A stretch of DNA of 64,000 bases, from positions 1 through 64,000 of the forward strand of contig LRMT01000167.1 in assembly GCA_001725945.1 (NCBI GenBank). Direction: 5' to 3'. The notes under the pieces are model-generated. The model was not told the DNA's origin and did no database searches. It saw nothing but the letters and a program-made list of their open reading frames with translations. Below are positions 12,315 to 23,039 of the stretch, piece by piece (position 1 is the stretch's first letter; every line of letters starts with the position of its first letter). This stretch comes from Cupriavidus sp. UYMMa02A (lineage in GTDB: Bacteria; Pseudomonadota; Gammaproteobacteria; Burkholderiales; Burkholderiaceae). The position numbers and the translations under genes were made by a program.

Positions 12315-13230
12315 CTACAGGTTGTCGTGACGGCGCGCGGCCGGATTGCCGGTGTTTGCGGCACTGCTGGCATGGGCGCCATACAGCCACGGCAGCACGA
12401 ACTCGGTCATTTCTGCGGCGGCCTTGACCGGGCGCTCGGCCCGGTGCGCGACCGCGCCGCACAGTGCCTCGATCAGCGCCAGTACGGTGGCATCGGAATT
12501 GGCGGACAGCCGGTTGCCAGCCTGCGCGTAGAGCGCGATATCGGCAATCGCGCCAGCGGCGAGGTCGGGCCATCGGTCAGCGCCAGCACGCGCGCGCCGC
12601 GCGCCTTGGCGCGCTGGGCCAGCACGATGGTATCGGACACGTAGCGCGGGAATGCGATGGCGATGACCAGATCCGCCGGGCTCAGCTTGAACAACTGCCG
12701 CGCCGCATGCGATGCGCCGCCCGCCGCCGCCACCGACGTGACCATGCGGCAATGCATTTCGAGCCCGTGCTGCAGCAGGCCGGAAAGGAAACCGCTGGCG
12801 CCAAAGCCGGCAACGTAGACACGTTCCGCGGCAAGGATGACGGACACCGCGCGCTCGCATGCATCGGCATCCAGCGCGCGGCGTGTGGCTTCCAGGTTCG
12901 CGGCAGCGGTATCGAGCGACGCGGCAAACGCCTCGGCAGCCGTCGCCGGTCGCTCCAGTTCCGAGCGCAGGCGCTCGACAGGCGCCAGCGTCGCCTCGAA
13001 GCCGCGCACCAGTTCGGCGCGGAACTGCGGATAGCCATCAAACCCCAACGCACGCGCAAAACGGTTGGCGGTCGCCACCGATACCTGCACCGCGGACGCG
13101 AACTCATCGATACGCATGGTGGCCGCGCGAAACGGATTAGCCAGCACGTACTCGGCCATGCGCTGGTGCGCGGGCGCAGCGCAGGCAGGCTGCGTGCAAT
13201 GCGTTCAGAGATCGAGGGGCCGTCCGGCAT
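12315..13230 (-). CDS. RpiR-family regulator with SIS domain (two frameshifts)
   Basis: N-terminal HTH of the RpiR type (MPDGPSISERIARSLPALRP, then MAEYVLANPF and SVATANRFARALGFDGYPQFRAEL) followed by a sugar-isomerase (SIS) fold (YVAGFGASGFL, DLVIAIAFPRYVSDT, LALTDGPTSPLA). Lost bases near 13170 and 12570 are inferred from phase. The ATG at 13230 gives the full helix before the HTH. SIS domains usually sense phosphorylated sugars or amino sugars. As first gene before iaaA-gsi it probably controls the operon and itself, via the palindrome at 13285. Confidence 0.85.
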
Positions 13231-13284
13231 GGGTATCAGGGACTGGCCGACGCCATGGCAAGGCATCGGTGACTGTGGCTACAA

Positions 13285-13300
13285 TGTAAATTAATTTACA
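13285..13300. promoter_or_regulatory. Perfect 16-bp palindrome, candidate RpiR operator
   Basis: TGTAAATTAATTTACA is a perfect palindrome in a very AT-rich patch, 55 bp upstream of the rpiR start and 192 bp upstream of the divergent yheS start. It resembles sites of RpiR-type regulators such as HexR (TGTA-rich dyads ending TACA). Autoregulation of rpiR and control of the iaaA-gsi operon are the simplest reading. Confidence 0.65.
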
Positions 13301-13491
13301 CGGAGACAGCAGATAAGAAAACGTGTTTTTATCGCTTAAGGGTAATCCCTAGGTCTCGATGCATTTCCGGCCGGTGGTGTCCGCGGGAAACGCTACAATG
13401 CCGCCGAGCGCCGCATCCCGGCCTGCTACCTGCGCCCCCGCGCGCTTTTGCGCCGTTTGCCTCCCTTGACTCCGACGTTCCTGCCTTACCT

Positions 13492-15423
13492 GTGATCCGA
13501 ATCGACCAGCTTGTCCTCCAGCGCGGCACCAAGGTGCTGTTCGACCACACCAGCGTGACGCTCAACCCGGGCGAGCGCGTAGGCCTCGTCGGCGCAAACG
13601 GCAGCGGCAAGTCCACGCTGTTCGCCATGCTGCGCGGGGAACTGCAGCCGGACGGTGGCGATGTGGCGGTGCCGGCACAGTGGCGGATCGCCCACGTGGC
13701 GCAGGAAACGCCGGCGGTGGCGCGCAGCGCGGTCGACTATGTGATCGACGGCGACACGCGCCTGCGCGAGATCGAAGCCGCCATCGCCGAGGCACAAGCG
13801 GTCGGCGACGGCAGCGCGGAAGGCGAAGCCCACGCCGCCTTTGCCGATGCCGACGGCTATACCGCTCCCGCCCGTGCCGAAGCGCTGCTGCTGGGCCTCG
13901 GGTTCACGCTGCCGCAGGTGTCGCAGCCGGTGTCGTCGTTCTCCGGCGGCTGGCGCATGCGCCTGAATCTCGCGCAAGCGCTGATGTGCCCGTCCGACCT
14001 GCTGCTGCTTGACGAACCGACCAACCACCTGGATCTGGACGCCATCGTCTGGCTCGAAGACTGGCTGGCGCGCTACCCCGGGACGCTGGTCATGATTTCG
14101 CACGACCGCGAATTCCTGGACGCGATCTGCAACGTCACGGTCCATATCGAGAACCAGCAATTGCGACGCTACGGCGGCAACTACACGCTGTTCGAGACCC
14201 TGCGCCTGCAACAGATGGCGCAACAGCAGTCGGCCTATACCCGCCAGCAGAAGGAAATCGCGCACCTGGAATCATTCATCACGCGCTTCAAGGCCAAGGC
14301 GACCAAGGCGCGCCAGGCCCAGAGCCGCGTCAAGGCGCTCGAGAAGATGGAACGGCTGGCGCCGGTGCACGTCGCCGCAGGCTTCGCGTTCGAGTTCCGC
14401 GAGCCCGATGCCGCTCCGAACCCGATGATGGTGCTCGATGCCGTCGACTGCGGCTATGCCGAGGCTGATCCGCCCGTGACCATCCTCCACAAGCTGGCGC
14501 TGTCGATCCAGAACGGCCAGCGCATCGGTTTGCTGGGCGCCAACGGCCAGGGCAAGTCGACGCTGGTCAAGACGTTGGCCGGCACCCAGGACCCGCTCAC
14601 CGGCACGCTGCGGCTGGGCAAGGGCTTGCAGATCGGCTACTTCGCGCAGCATCAGCTTGAAACGCTGCGTGATCACGACTCGCCGCTGCAGCACCTGGCC
14701 CGGCTCGCGCCGGACACGCGCGAGCAGGAATTGCGCGACTTCCTCGGCAGCTTCAATTTCCGCGGCGACATGGCGACCTCGCCGATCGAGCCGTTCTCGG
14801 GCGGCGAAAAGGCCCGCCTGGCGCTGTCGCTGATCGTCTGGCAAAAGCCCAACCTGCTGCTGCTGGACGAACCGACCAACCACCTGGATCTCGACACCCG
14901 CGAGGCGCTGACCATGGCGCTGGCGCAGTTTGAAGGCACGCTGATCCTGGTCTCGCACGACCGCCACCTGCTGCGCGCCACCGCCGACCAGTTCATGCTG
15001 GTCGCCGACGGCACCATCAAGCCGTTCGACGGCGACCTGGACGACTACCGCGACTGGCTGCTGCAACAGGCCGCGGCCAAGCGCAACGCCGCCGTGGCCG
15101 CGCACCAGGCGGAAACCGGCGGCAATGCGGCCGCGGTCAACCGCAAGGACCAGCGCCGCGCCGAAGCGGACGAACGCCAGCGCCTGGCGCAGTTGCGCAA
15201 GCCGCTGACGAAGGAACTGGAAAAGGTGGAAAAGCGCATGACGGTGCTGCAGACCGCCAAGGCCGAGATCGACCAGTTCATGGCCGACGAAAGTAGCTAT
15301 GCCGACGCCAACAAGTCAAAGCTGATGGAGATGCTCAAGCGCCAGGGCGAGGTCAACGGCGAGCTGGAAACGCTGGAAGAGAAGTGGCTGGAGCTGCAGG
15401 AGCAGATCGAGCAGGTTGTTTGA
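13492..15423 (+). CDS. yheS: ABC-F family ATPase YheS
   Basis: Intact 643-residue cytoplasmic ABC-F protein with two ATPase modules and no membrane part. Module 1: GANGSGKST, SSFSGGWRMR, LLLLDEPTNHLD. Module 2: GANGQGKST, EPFSGGEKAR, LLLLDEPTNHLD. The linker between modules (about residues 245-290) is Arg/Lys-rich and helical, the P-site tRNA interaction motif region. A C-terminal coiled coil (about 550-640) ends the protein, as in YheS. Such proteins act on ribosomes. The start is a GTG, giving MIRIDQLVLQRG. It is divergent from rpiR and ends at a strong terminator. Confidence 0.88.
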   Translation: MIRIDQLVLQRGTKVLFDHTSVTLNPGERVGLVGANGSGKSTLFAMLRGELQPDGGDVAVPAQWRIAHVAQETPAVARSAVDYVIDGDTRLREIEAAIAEAQAVGDGSAEGEAHAAFADADGYTAPARAEALLLGLGFTLPQVSQPVSSFSGGWRMRLNLAQALMCPSDLLLLDEPTNHLDLDAIVWLEDWLARYPGTLVMISHDREFLDAICNVTVHIENQQLRRYGGNYTLFETLRLQQMAQQQSAYTRQQKEIAHLESFITRFKAKATKARQAQSRVKALEKMERLAPVHVAAGFAFEFREPDAAPNPMMVLDAVDCGYAEADPPVTILHKLALSIQNGQRIGLLGANGQGKSTLVKTLAGTQDPLTGTLRLGKGLQIGYFAQHQLETLRDHDSPLQHLARLAPDTREQELRDFLGSFNFRGDMATSPIEPFSGGEKARLALSLIVWQKPNLLLLDEPTNHLDLDTREALTMALAQFEGTLILVSHDRHLLRATADQFMLVADGTIKPFDGDLDDYRDWLLQQAAAKRNAAVAAHQAETGGNAAAVNRKDQRRAEADERQRLAQLRKPLTKELEKVEKRMTVLQTAKAEIDQFMADESSYADANKSKLMEMLKRQGEVNGELETLEEKWLELQEQIEQVV

Positions 15424-15480
15424 AGGTTCGAATCCACCCTCGCATCCACGCCACATCGAACGACATGGCTGCAAACAAGA

Positions 15481-15506
15481 ACCGGCGCTTACGGCGCCGG
15501 TTTTTT
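15481..15506 (+). terminator. Rho-independent terminator after yheS
   Basis: Stem ACCGGCGC (15481-15488) with GCGCCGGT (15494-15501), 5-nt loop, followed by TTTTT. It sits between the convergent yheS and dsbB genes. Confidence 0.85.
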
Positions 15507-15512
15507 ATCCGA

Positions 15513-15998
15513 TCAACGGAAGTTCTTCTCCCGCCGGATCAACCCCACCGCCAGTGTCAGCGTCAGGATGAACAGCCAGATCAGCGACCAGGCCGGCACC
15601 GACAGGCCGAGCACCGGCGGCAGCGGCGCGGTGCACAGCCCATCCGAATAGAACACCTGCGGCAGCACCTTGGCGGTCGGCAAGGCGTTGACCCAGTTTT
15701 CCAGCGGATCGATGCCGCAGCTCGCCTTGGGGTTCAGCAGCAGCGACACGTGGTACACCGCCACGGCAATACCGCCCACGCCGGACAGCATGCCCAGCCC
15801 CTGCCACAGCGAGCGCGTGTTCTGCGCAATGGCCGCGAGCAACGAGAACAGGCCGATGCCGATAAAGGCGAACCGCTGCATGATGCACAGCGGACATGGC
15901 TGGTAGCCCTTCTCGAACTGCAGGTAGAGCGCAAAGCCGACCAGGCCGAATGAAATGATGGCGATCAGCAGGAAATAAGCGCGGGAGTTGGCTTGCAT
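15513..15998 (-). CDS. dsbB: Disulfide bond formation protein DsbB
   Basis: Inner-membrane quinone-dependent oxidase that reoxidises periplasmic DsbA. Intact 161 residues with four hydrophobic segments. The first periplasmic loop holds the Cys35-Pro-Leu-Cys38 pair (QPCPLCIMQR). The second loop holds Cys94 (KASCGID) and Cys122 (DGLCTAP), the exact DsbB arrangement. The LCIMQRFAF block is conserved. It is a single gene, convergent with yheS. The partner DsbA is not in this window; the FrnE-like protein at 31600 is cytoplasmic. Confidence 0.95.
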   Translation of the reverse strand: MQANSRAYFLLIAIISFGLVGFALYLQFEKGYQPCPLCIMQRFAFIGIGLFSLLAAIAQNTRSLWQGLGMLSGVGGIAVAVYHVSLLLNPKASCGIDPLENWVNALPTAKVLPQVFYSDGLCTAPLPPVLGLSVPAWSLIWLFILTLTLAVGLIRREKNFR

Positions 15999-16150
15999 AG
16001 AGGCGATGAACAGAGCGGAATCACAGTTGCCGGGGTGCCGGCGCGCTTCCGCCCCGGCTGTTGGTCGGCATTATTACCGATTTTGCGAAATGCCCCCTGG
16101 CAGCACGCAGGGAAACGGCAAGTCGGCCCCTGTGGCGGATTGCCGCAGGC

Positions 16151-16722
16151 TCAGCCGCGACCGCGAGTGGCGGCTTCCCAGTCAGCGCGCGGCAGCCGAT
16201 ACAAGCAATGTGGCCGAAGCGGATGGCCTGCCGCTACTGCCGGGTGTTCGAACACCAGCGCGTCCTCATGCATGCCCAGGCGTTCCATCACGGCGCGCGA
16301 GCGGCGGTTGGTCAGCGCGGTAAACGAAACGATCTCATCGAGCCCCAGTCGGTCAAACCCCACAGCCAGCGCAGCGCGGGCTGCCTCGGTGGCAAAGCCG
16401 TGCCCCCAGGCCCCGCGGGCGAGCCGCCAGCCGATCTCCACGCACGGCGCGAACGGCAAGTCCGCCGCTGGTACGTTGAGTCCAACGAAGCCGATAAAGC
16501 TGCCATCCGCCTTGCGCTCGCAAGCCCAGAAGCCCCAGCCGAGCGTGTCGATCTTCTCGCGGCAGCGGTCCGCCAGACCGTCGCTGTCCGCGCGGCCCAG
16601 CGGCGCCGGAAAGTAGCGCATCACCTCGCATCGGCGTTCAGCGCAGCAAACGGCACATAGTCGGCATTGCGCCACTGGCGCAAGCGCAAGCGCGTGGTTT
16701 CGAATTCGATCAGGTCAGCCAT
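16151..16722 (-). CDS. GNAT-family N-acetyltransferase, RimJ/RimL-like (one frameshift)
   Basis: Acetyl-CoA-dependent acyltransferase of the RimJ/RimL type. The start MADLIEFETTRLRLRQW is typical. Further on, IGFVGLNVP, EIGWRLARGAWGHGFATEAARAAL (acetyl-CoA loop) and NRRSRAVMERLGMHED are diagnostic. One lost base near 16630 separates the first ~32 residues. The ATG at 16722 lies 3 bp after the radA stop, suggesting co-transcription with radA. The substrate (protein N-terminus or small molecule) is unknown. Confidence 0.82.
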
Positions 16723-16725
16723 CCG

Positions 16726-18089
16726 TCAGTCGAGATGACGCACGCGATCGATGGCCTGTTCAATGCGTTCGACCGCGATCACCTCGAGTCCGTCGATCTT
16801 CTGCTTCGGCGCGTTGGCCTTGGGGATCACGGCCAGCGTGAAACCGAGCTTGGCAGCCTCTTTCAGGCGCTCCTGCCCGCGCGGGCTGGGACGGATTTCC
16901 CCGGCCAGGCCTACCTCGCCAAACACCACCAGGCCGCGCGGCAGCGGCTTGTTGCGCATCGACGAGTGAATCGACAGCAGCACGGCCAGGTCGGCCGCGG
17001 GTTCCGTAATCTTCACGCCGCCGACCGCGTTCAGGAATACGTCCTGGTCGAAGCACGCAATGCCCGCATGCCGGTGCAGCACCGCCAGCAGCATGGCCAG
17101 CCGGTTCTGCTCCAGGCCGACGGCCAGGCGGCGCGGGTTCGGCACGTTGGCAGTATCGACCAACGCCTGGACCTCCACGAGCAGCGGGCGCGTGCCTTCC
17201 TGCGTCACCAGCACGCACGAACCCGGGACAGTTTCTTCGTGCTGCGACAGGAACAACGCCGACGGGTTGCTGATGCCCCGCAGGCCGCGTTCCGTCATGG
17301 CGAACACGCCCAATTCATTGACTGCGCCGAAACGATTCTTGAATGCACGGATCAACCGGTGTGACGAATGCGTATCGCCTTCGAAATACAGCACAGTATC
17401 GACGATATGCTCGAGCACGCGCGGGCCGGCCAGGCTGCCTCCTTGGTCACGTGACCCACGAGGATGATCGTGGTGCCGCTGCTCTTGGCAATGCGCGTCA
17501 ACTGCGCCGCGCACTCACGCACCTGTGCCACCGAGCCGGGTGCCGACGTCAGCGCCTCGGAGTACAGCGTCTGGATGGAGTCGATCACCGCGACGTCAGG
17601 TTTTTCAGCCTCCAGCGTGGCCTGGATCTTTTCCAGCTGGATCTCGGCCAGCAGCCCGAGCGACGGGCTTTCCACGCCCAGGCGCCGCGCGCGCAGCGCA
17701 ATCTGCGCACCGGACTCTTCGCCACTCACATAGAGCACGCGCCGGTGCCCGGCCAGGTTAGCGAGCGCCTGGAGCAGCAGCGTGGACTTGCCGATGCCCG
17801 GGTCACCGCCGATCAGCACCACCCCGCCCGCCACCAGCCCGCCACCGAGCACGCGGTCGAATTCGTCGATGCCGCTGGAAAAGCGCGGCACGTCGGCAGC
17901 ATCGATCTCGGAAAGCTTGAGCACCATCGCCGAGGCCGCGAGCGGCTGGAAGCGCTTGGCCGCGCCGCTGCTTTCGGCCACGGTCTCGACCAGCGTGTTC
18001 CACTGCTGGCAGTGCGGGCACTGTCCGGCCCAGCGCGGCGCGGTGCCACCGCATTCGGTACAGGTGTAGACGGTCTTGGTCTTGGCCAA
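16726..18089 (-). CDS. radA: DNA repair protein RadA (one frameshift)
   Basis: Branch-migration ATPase that assists RecA in recombinational repair. The N-terminal zinc finger (YTCTECGG, CPHCQQW), RecA-like ATPase with Walker A GGDPGIGKST and the RadA-specific KNRFG motif (FKNRFGAVNELG) are all present. The Lon-like C-terminal domain follows (GEVGLAGEIRP). One lost base near 17440, after GHVTKE, splits the gene; rejoined length is about 454 residues. Translation seems to start at TTG (18089) preceded by AGGA at 8 nt; the longer upstream frame lacks the family. Confidence 0.92.
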
Positions 18090-18199
18090 CGGAAAATCCT
18101 CGAAGGTAGGTACCGGAAACGCTACGGCCGGCCACCGCATGGCAGCCGGCGTCGGCATGGATCCGGTCAGGACAGCGATCAGTGTCCGGCGCCTGGCAT

Positions 18200-19320
18200 T
18201 CAGGCCAGCAGCGGCGAGGCGCTGTCCGGCGCCGTAATGGTGGCCACCGTGGCCGGCACGCGTGGCGCCAGCGCGCACATCAGCTCGTAGCCGACCGTAC
18301 CGCTGGCCTCGGCGACATCGTCGATCGGCAGGCCCTGGCCCCACAGCGTGACGGGACTGCCAATCTTGGCCTTCGGACACGGCGCAAGGTCGACACACAA
18401 CATGTCCATGGAAACGCGGCCCACCAGTTCGGTGCGCACGCCGTCCACGAGCACCGGGGCGCGGCGTTCGCCCCAGCCGGCGGCATGGCGCGGGTAGCCG
18501 TCCGCATAGCCGCAAGCCACCACGCGACGCGCATCGGCCGGTCGGCGGTGAACATGGATCCGTAGCCGACCGTATCGCCGGGCTGCAGGTCCTGCACGGC
18601 AATCAGCTCGCTATGCAGCGACATGGCCGGCTGCAGGCCGACACCAGCGATGTCGGCCTCGCGGCCAGTCGGCGACGCGCCATACAGGATGACGCCGGGC
18701 CGCACCCACGCGCGGTGCGCCTCGGGATGCCACAGGACGGCGGCCGAGTTCGACAAGCTGGCCTCGCCCGGCAGGTTTGCCGTGGCGGCGTCGAAAGCCT
18801 CGATCTGGTGGGTAATGCCGCGCGGACCGTCGGCATCGGAAAAGTGGGTCATATGGACAATACTGCCCACGCACGGCATCGCGCGCGCGCGTTCCCACGC
18901 GGCGCGGTACTGCGACGGATTGAAGCCCAGGCGGTTCATGCCCGTATTGAGCTTGAGCTGGATGGCGAGCGGGCCCTTCGGGCGCGCGCTTTCCAGCATC
19001 CGGAGCTGCTCGTCGCAATGAATGGCAGTAGTAAGACGGTACTGTTCAATCAGCGGCACGTCCTGCGGCTGGAAAAATCCTTCGAGCAGCAGGATCGGGC
19101 CCTGCCAGCCGAGGTCGCGCAATAGAACGGCCTCATTCAGGTCGAGCAGGCCGAAACCGTCGGTCGCGCGCAGGCCGGCAAAGACGCGGCGGATACCATG
19201 GCCGTAGGCGTTGGCCTTGACCACAGCCCATATGCGGGAACCGGGCGCGTGACGGCGGGCAACCTCCAGGTTATTGGCAATGGCGGGTTGGTGGATAACT
19301 GCGTGGATCGGTCTTGGCAT
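18200..19320 (-). CDS. alr: Alanine racemase (one frameshift)
   Basis: PLP enzyme making D-alanine for peptidoglycan. The PLP lysine lies in [12 protein letters not shown] (Lys35 region). [11 protein letters not shown] and [11 protein letters not shown] follow, and the catalytic Tyr is in the C-terminal barrel region after GDTVGYG. A lost base near 18530 separates RPMRV from [13 protein letters not shown]; the end ...[12 protein letters not shown] is in the second frame. Rejoined length is about 373 residues. It lies 110 bp upstream of radA on the same strand. An essential-type gene broken this way argues for sequence error. Confidence 0.93.
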
Positions 19321-19777
19321 GAAGTGACATCTCGCAAGGCATGCATGGGGGGCCGCAGGAAAAATCGTCCTGGACGCCGCAGTGTGAGTCGGGCGTCACG
19401 TTCTGCAGCGCATGCACCGGATCAGGGAAAGCCCGGTACGCGGCCAGCGATGCGCAGCCGTTATTTGAACACATTCATCGGTGCTTACCGGGAAATCCCG
19501 GGGAATCGCAGCGCGCCCTGGCTGTCAAACTGGCGCCTTTTCGGATTCGGGATTGTCGTGTTTTCGTGATATAAAGCCGGACGCTAAGGCCATGTTCTAA
19601 ACGCGAAGCAATATGTCAATGACTGTCAGGCAAGCCGCGCGGCGCTCCAGTGCAGCGCATCAGACACAATTCGACACGGCCGCGGCCCAGGGTCCCCTGC
19701 AACAATCCATGGCTGCGCCGCTGGGCGTAGCCCTTCCAAAAGCGCGCGCAGGACGCGATGGAGACAAAGTCGAAAGC
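19321..19777. other. Divergent intergenic region between alr and lplT
   Basis: 457 bp without a supported gene. It must contain the alr promoter and the lplT promoter. A short dyad GGGAAATCCC lies near 19489-19499, and an AT-rich patch (GTGATATAAAG) near 19566-19576 could hold a -10 element for lplT. No RNA gene was recognised. Confidence 0.5.
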
Positions 19778-21095
19778 ATGAAGAAGGGTTTTTACACCAT
19801 CATGGCCGCGCAGTTTTTTCGTCGCTGGCCGATAACGCGCTGCTGATCGCCGCCATTGCCCTTCTCACCGAGTTGCATTCGCCGCAGTGGATGACCCCGC
19901 TGCTCAAGTTGTTCTTCGTTCTCTCCTACGTCATTCTGGCCGCCTTCGTCGGCGCGTTCGCCGACTCCATGCCCAAGGGCCGGGTGATGCTCATCACCAA
20001 CGCCATCAAGGTTGTCGGCTGCGCGATCATGATGTTCGGGCTGCACCCCTTGCTGGCCTACGGCGTCGTGGGCTTCGGCGCGGCGGCTTACTCGCCGGCC
20101 AAGTACGGCATCCTGACCGAACTGCTGCCGCCGGAAAACTGGTGATGGCCAACGGCTGGATCGAAGGGCTGACCGTCGGCTCCATCATCCTCGGCACCGT
20201 GGTCGGCGGCGCGCTGATCTCTGTGCACATTTCGCAGATCCTGCTGCGCTTTGACATCCCGTACTTCGACACGGGGATCAATACACCGGCTGAAGCCGCC
20301 ATGGTCGTGATCATGCTGTTCTACCTGATCGCCGCCATCTTCAATGTCTTCATTCCCGATACGGGCGCCCGTTATCCCCAGCAGGAAAAGAACCCGGTCA
20401 AGCTGATTGCGGAGTTCGGCGACTGCTTTGTCGCGCTGTGGCGCGACAAGCTTGGCCAGATCTCCCTGGCCGTGACCACGCTGTTCTGGGGCGTGGGCGC
20501 CACCTTGCAGTTCATCGTGCTGAAATGGGCGGAAAAGTCGCTGGGGCTGAACCTGTCACAGGGCGCGCTCCTGCAAGCCGTGGTGGCCGTGGGCGTGGCT
20601 GTCGGCGCCATCATGGCGGCGGCCCGCATTCCGCTGCGCAAGTCGCTGTCGGTACTGCCCTTCGGCGTGGCCATGGGCGCCACCGTGATGCTGATGGCGT
20701 TCTATACCAAGGACGCAATGCCGCAGGTCATGGTGGACGTGCTCGGCCTGCACATGCCGCTGTACATGGCCATTGCCTACATCTTCCTGATGCTGGTCGG
20801 GGCCATGTCCGGCTATTTCGTCGTGCCGATGAACGCGCTGCTGCAGCATCGCGGACACGTGCTGCTGTCGGCCGGCCACTCCATCGCCGTGCAGAACTTC
20901 AATGAGAACGTCTCGGTGCTGCTGATGCTGTGCCTGTACGCGCTGCTGATCAAGCTGAACGTGCCGATCGGGATCGTGATTATTGCCCTGGGCCTGTTCA
21001 TCTGCATCACCATGGCCCTGGTCATGAAGGTGCACAGGTACAACATGCGCACCTTCAACTCGCTCGCCATGATCGGCGAGGACAAGCACCACTAG
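19778..21095 (+). CDS. lplT: Lysophospholipid transporter LplT (two frameshifts)
   Basis: MFS flippase of the inner membrane that imports lysophospholipids for reacylation. The start MKKGFYTIMAAQFFSSLADN is diagnostic; a T is missing from the run in CAGTTTTTTCG near 19817. A second loss, an A in GGAAAACTGG near 20138, breaks LLPPEKLVMANGW. Some twelve hydrophobic segments follow, ending MRTFNSLAMIGEDKHH. In many bacteria LplT is coupled to an acyltransferase/synthetase, not found here. The stop overlaps that of the convergent DUF1853 gene. Confidence 0.92.
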
Positions 21096-22208
21096 GCGCT
21101 CGCTTCGACCGGCTCGGCGGCGCGCACGCGCGCCCGTGCCTCCCACCCCGGCGGCACGACGAAACCGCGCGAACGTTCGCGCCACCAGCCCGGCGCTGAG
21201 CGCCAGCGGGTTCCAGTTCGCACAGCATGACCGGCGATTCGCGGCGCCAGCCGCGGTCATCGGCGGGATCGGCAAAACGCCGGGCCAGCGCCTCTTGCAG
21301 CGACGCTGCGTCTTCGGTGTCGCGCTCCTCCAGCAATGCCCCGGACAGCCAGCCCGGGCGCGGCAGCCGGCACCAGCGCGTGCCTGCCGCCTGGCTGGCG
21401 CGCGCGAACCAGTCATCCAGCGCGGACCACCAGCCATACAGGTGATTGCCGGCGATACCAACCGTATCGAGCCCTGGCGGCAACTGGCCGTCGCGGTAGA
21501 ACAGCCAGCCGAGCAGGTAGACTTCGCTGCGGTCCACCGCGTGGCCGAGCAATCGCCGCGCCTCCGGCGTGCGTGCCAGCGGCAACTGCCGCTGCACGAT
21601 ATGGTCGAGCTTGTCGCCGAGCCGGTCCACCAGGTTCGGGCCGACAAAGCCGCGCAGGCCCGGCGGCTGCGAGCCATCGCCATCGACCCTCAGGTAGAAC
21701 TTGGCGGCCATTTCCCAGTGCACGACTTCGCCGCTGCCTTGGTCACGCCAGACGAAGTCGAGTTCTCCGAGCGTCTGGATACCGTTCCCGTGCGCACGCC
21801 TGACCGGCACGTTCGCGGCCAGCAGCTCGAGCCCCGGCGCATGGCGCAGCGCGAAATGCAGCAGGCGCTCGGCATGGCGCCCCAGCCGCAGGCTGCGGGT
21901 GCGTCCGGGCTCTTCGGGCAAGCCATCGGTAATGCCGTTGGCGAGTTCGCCAATGGTGGCGGGCAGGCTGGCGGGATCGGCATGACCCAGCCAGCGCTCC
22001 CAGGCAGCCTGGCCCCCGCTGGCCAACGGGCCAGCCGCGCCCCGCCGTTGGCGGTGCCGGGCAAGCTCTCGAGCAGTGGGGGGGATAACGTGCACCAGGC
22101 GAGGTCGCGCGTGCGTTGCGACAACGCCTGTCGCCACAGCGGCGGCACCGGCGCATGCACGCCGTTGCCGCCATGGCTCAGCGAAAGGTCAGGCCTGAGC
22201 TCCCGCAC
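21092..22208 (-). CDS. DUF1853 family protein (two frameshifts)
   Basis: Cytoplasmic protein of the DUF1853 family, function unknown. Recognised from LGELDFVWRDQGSGEVVHWEMAAKFYL, which has a nuclease-like D/E pattern seen across the family, GPNLVDRLGDKLDH and YLLGWLFYR. Lost bases near 22100 and 21170 interrupt it; the corrected C-terminus reads RGFVVPPGWEAR and ends at 21092. The start is a GTG at 22208, overlapping the end of udg by 20 bp. It is the last gene of the tsaB-rimI-udg set, so it is probably translated from the same message. Confidence 0.75.
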
Positions 22209-23039
22209 GGTCGTGTACCTCGCGGGCCAGGCACAGGTCTTCCCATGCGCGCGCCTTGTCGGTCAGGGTGCGCAGCAGGTAGGCGGGATGGTAGGTGACC
22301 ACCACGGGAATCCCCTCGTAGCTGTGCACGGTGCCGCGCAGCTTGCCGATCGGCGTGGTGGTGCGCAGCAGCGACTGCGCGGCAAAGCGGCCCAGCACGA
22401 CGATGACCCTGGGCCGCACCAGGGCGATCTGCTGCTTCAGGAACGGCTCGCACTGCTCCACCTCGGCAGGTTCCGGGTTGCGGTTGCCCGGCGGTCGGCA
22501 TTTGAGCACGTTGGCGATAAACACGTTACGGCCGCGCCGCAGGCCCAGCGAGACCAGCATATTGTCGAGCAGCTTGCCGGCCTGGCCGACGAACGGTTCG
22601 CCTTGCAGGTCTTCGTTCTCGCCCGGTGCCTCGCCGATCAGCATCCATTCCGCCTGGCGGTCGCCGACGCCAAACACGGTATTGGTGCGCGTATGGCACA
22701 ACCCGCATGCCGTGCACCCGGCCACGGCGGCATCCAGCGCGGGCCAGTCCATGGCGGCGATGGCGGCTTCGCGGTCCCGGGCGGGAGCAACGATCGGTGC
22801 TTCGGCAATGACCGCTGGTGCCGGCTCTGCGAAATCTTCCGCCGGCACCATGTCGGCGGTCATCGGCGCGTCCATGGCAGCCTGCACCGGCGGCGGTTCG
22901 GCCGGGGCCTCGCGCTCAGCGGTGCTGACGGGCGCGAAGTCCGCCACGCGCCGGCATCCTCCGGCACGCCCGGCGGCTTGCGCGGAATCCACTCGGTCGC
23001 AATGCCAAGCACTTCCAGGAATTGCGCGCGGCGGCTCAT
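22189..23039 (-). CDS. Family 4 uracil-DNA glycosylase (one frameshift)
   Basis: Iron-sulfur uracil-DNA glycosylase that removes uracil from DNA. The N-terminus MSRRAQFLEVLGIATEW is followed by a low-complexity Ala/Pro linker. The catalytic domain shows CTACGLC (two cluster Cys), GEAPGENEDLQGEPFVGQAG (motif 1), KCRPPGNRNP with further cluster Cys, and YHPAYLLR (motif 3). A lost base near 22955 lies in the linker. The ATG at 23039 overlaps the rimI stop as ATGA. Fusion of udg to tsaB-rimI in one transcript is common in beta-proteobacteria. Confidence 0.9.

Noticed and set aside
20556-21683. 375-residue minus-strand ORF across lplT and DUF1853
   Set aside because: Gln/His-rich shadow of lplT; only a short part coincides with a DUF1853 frame.
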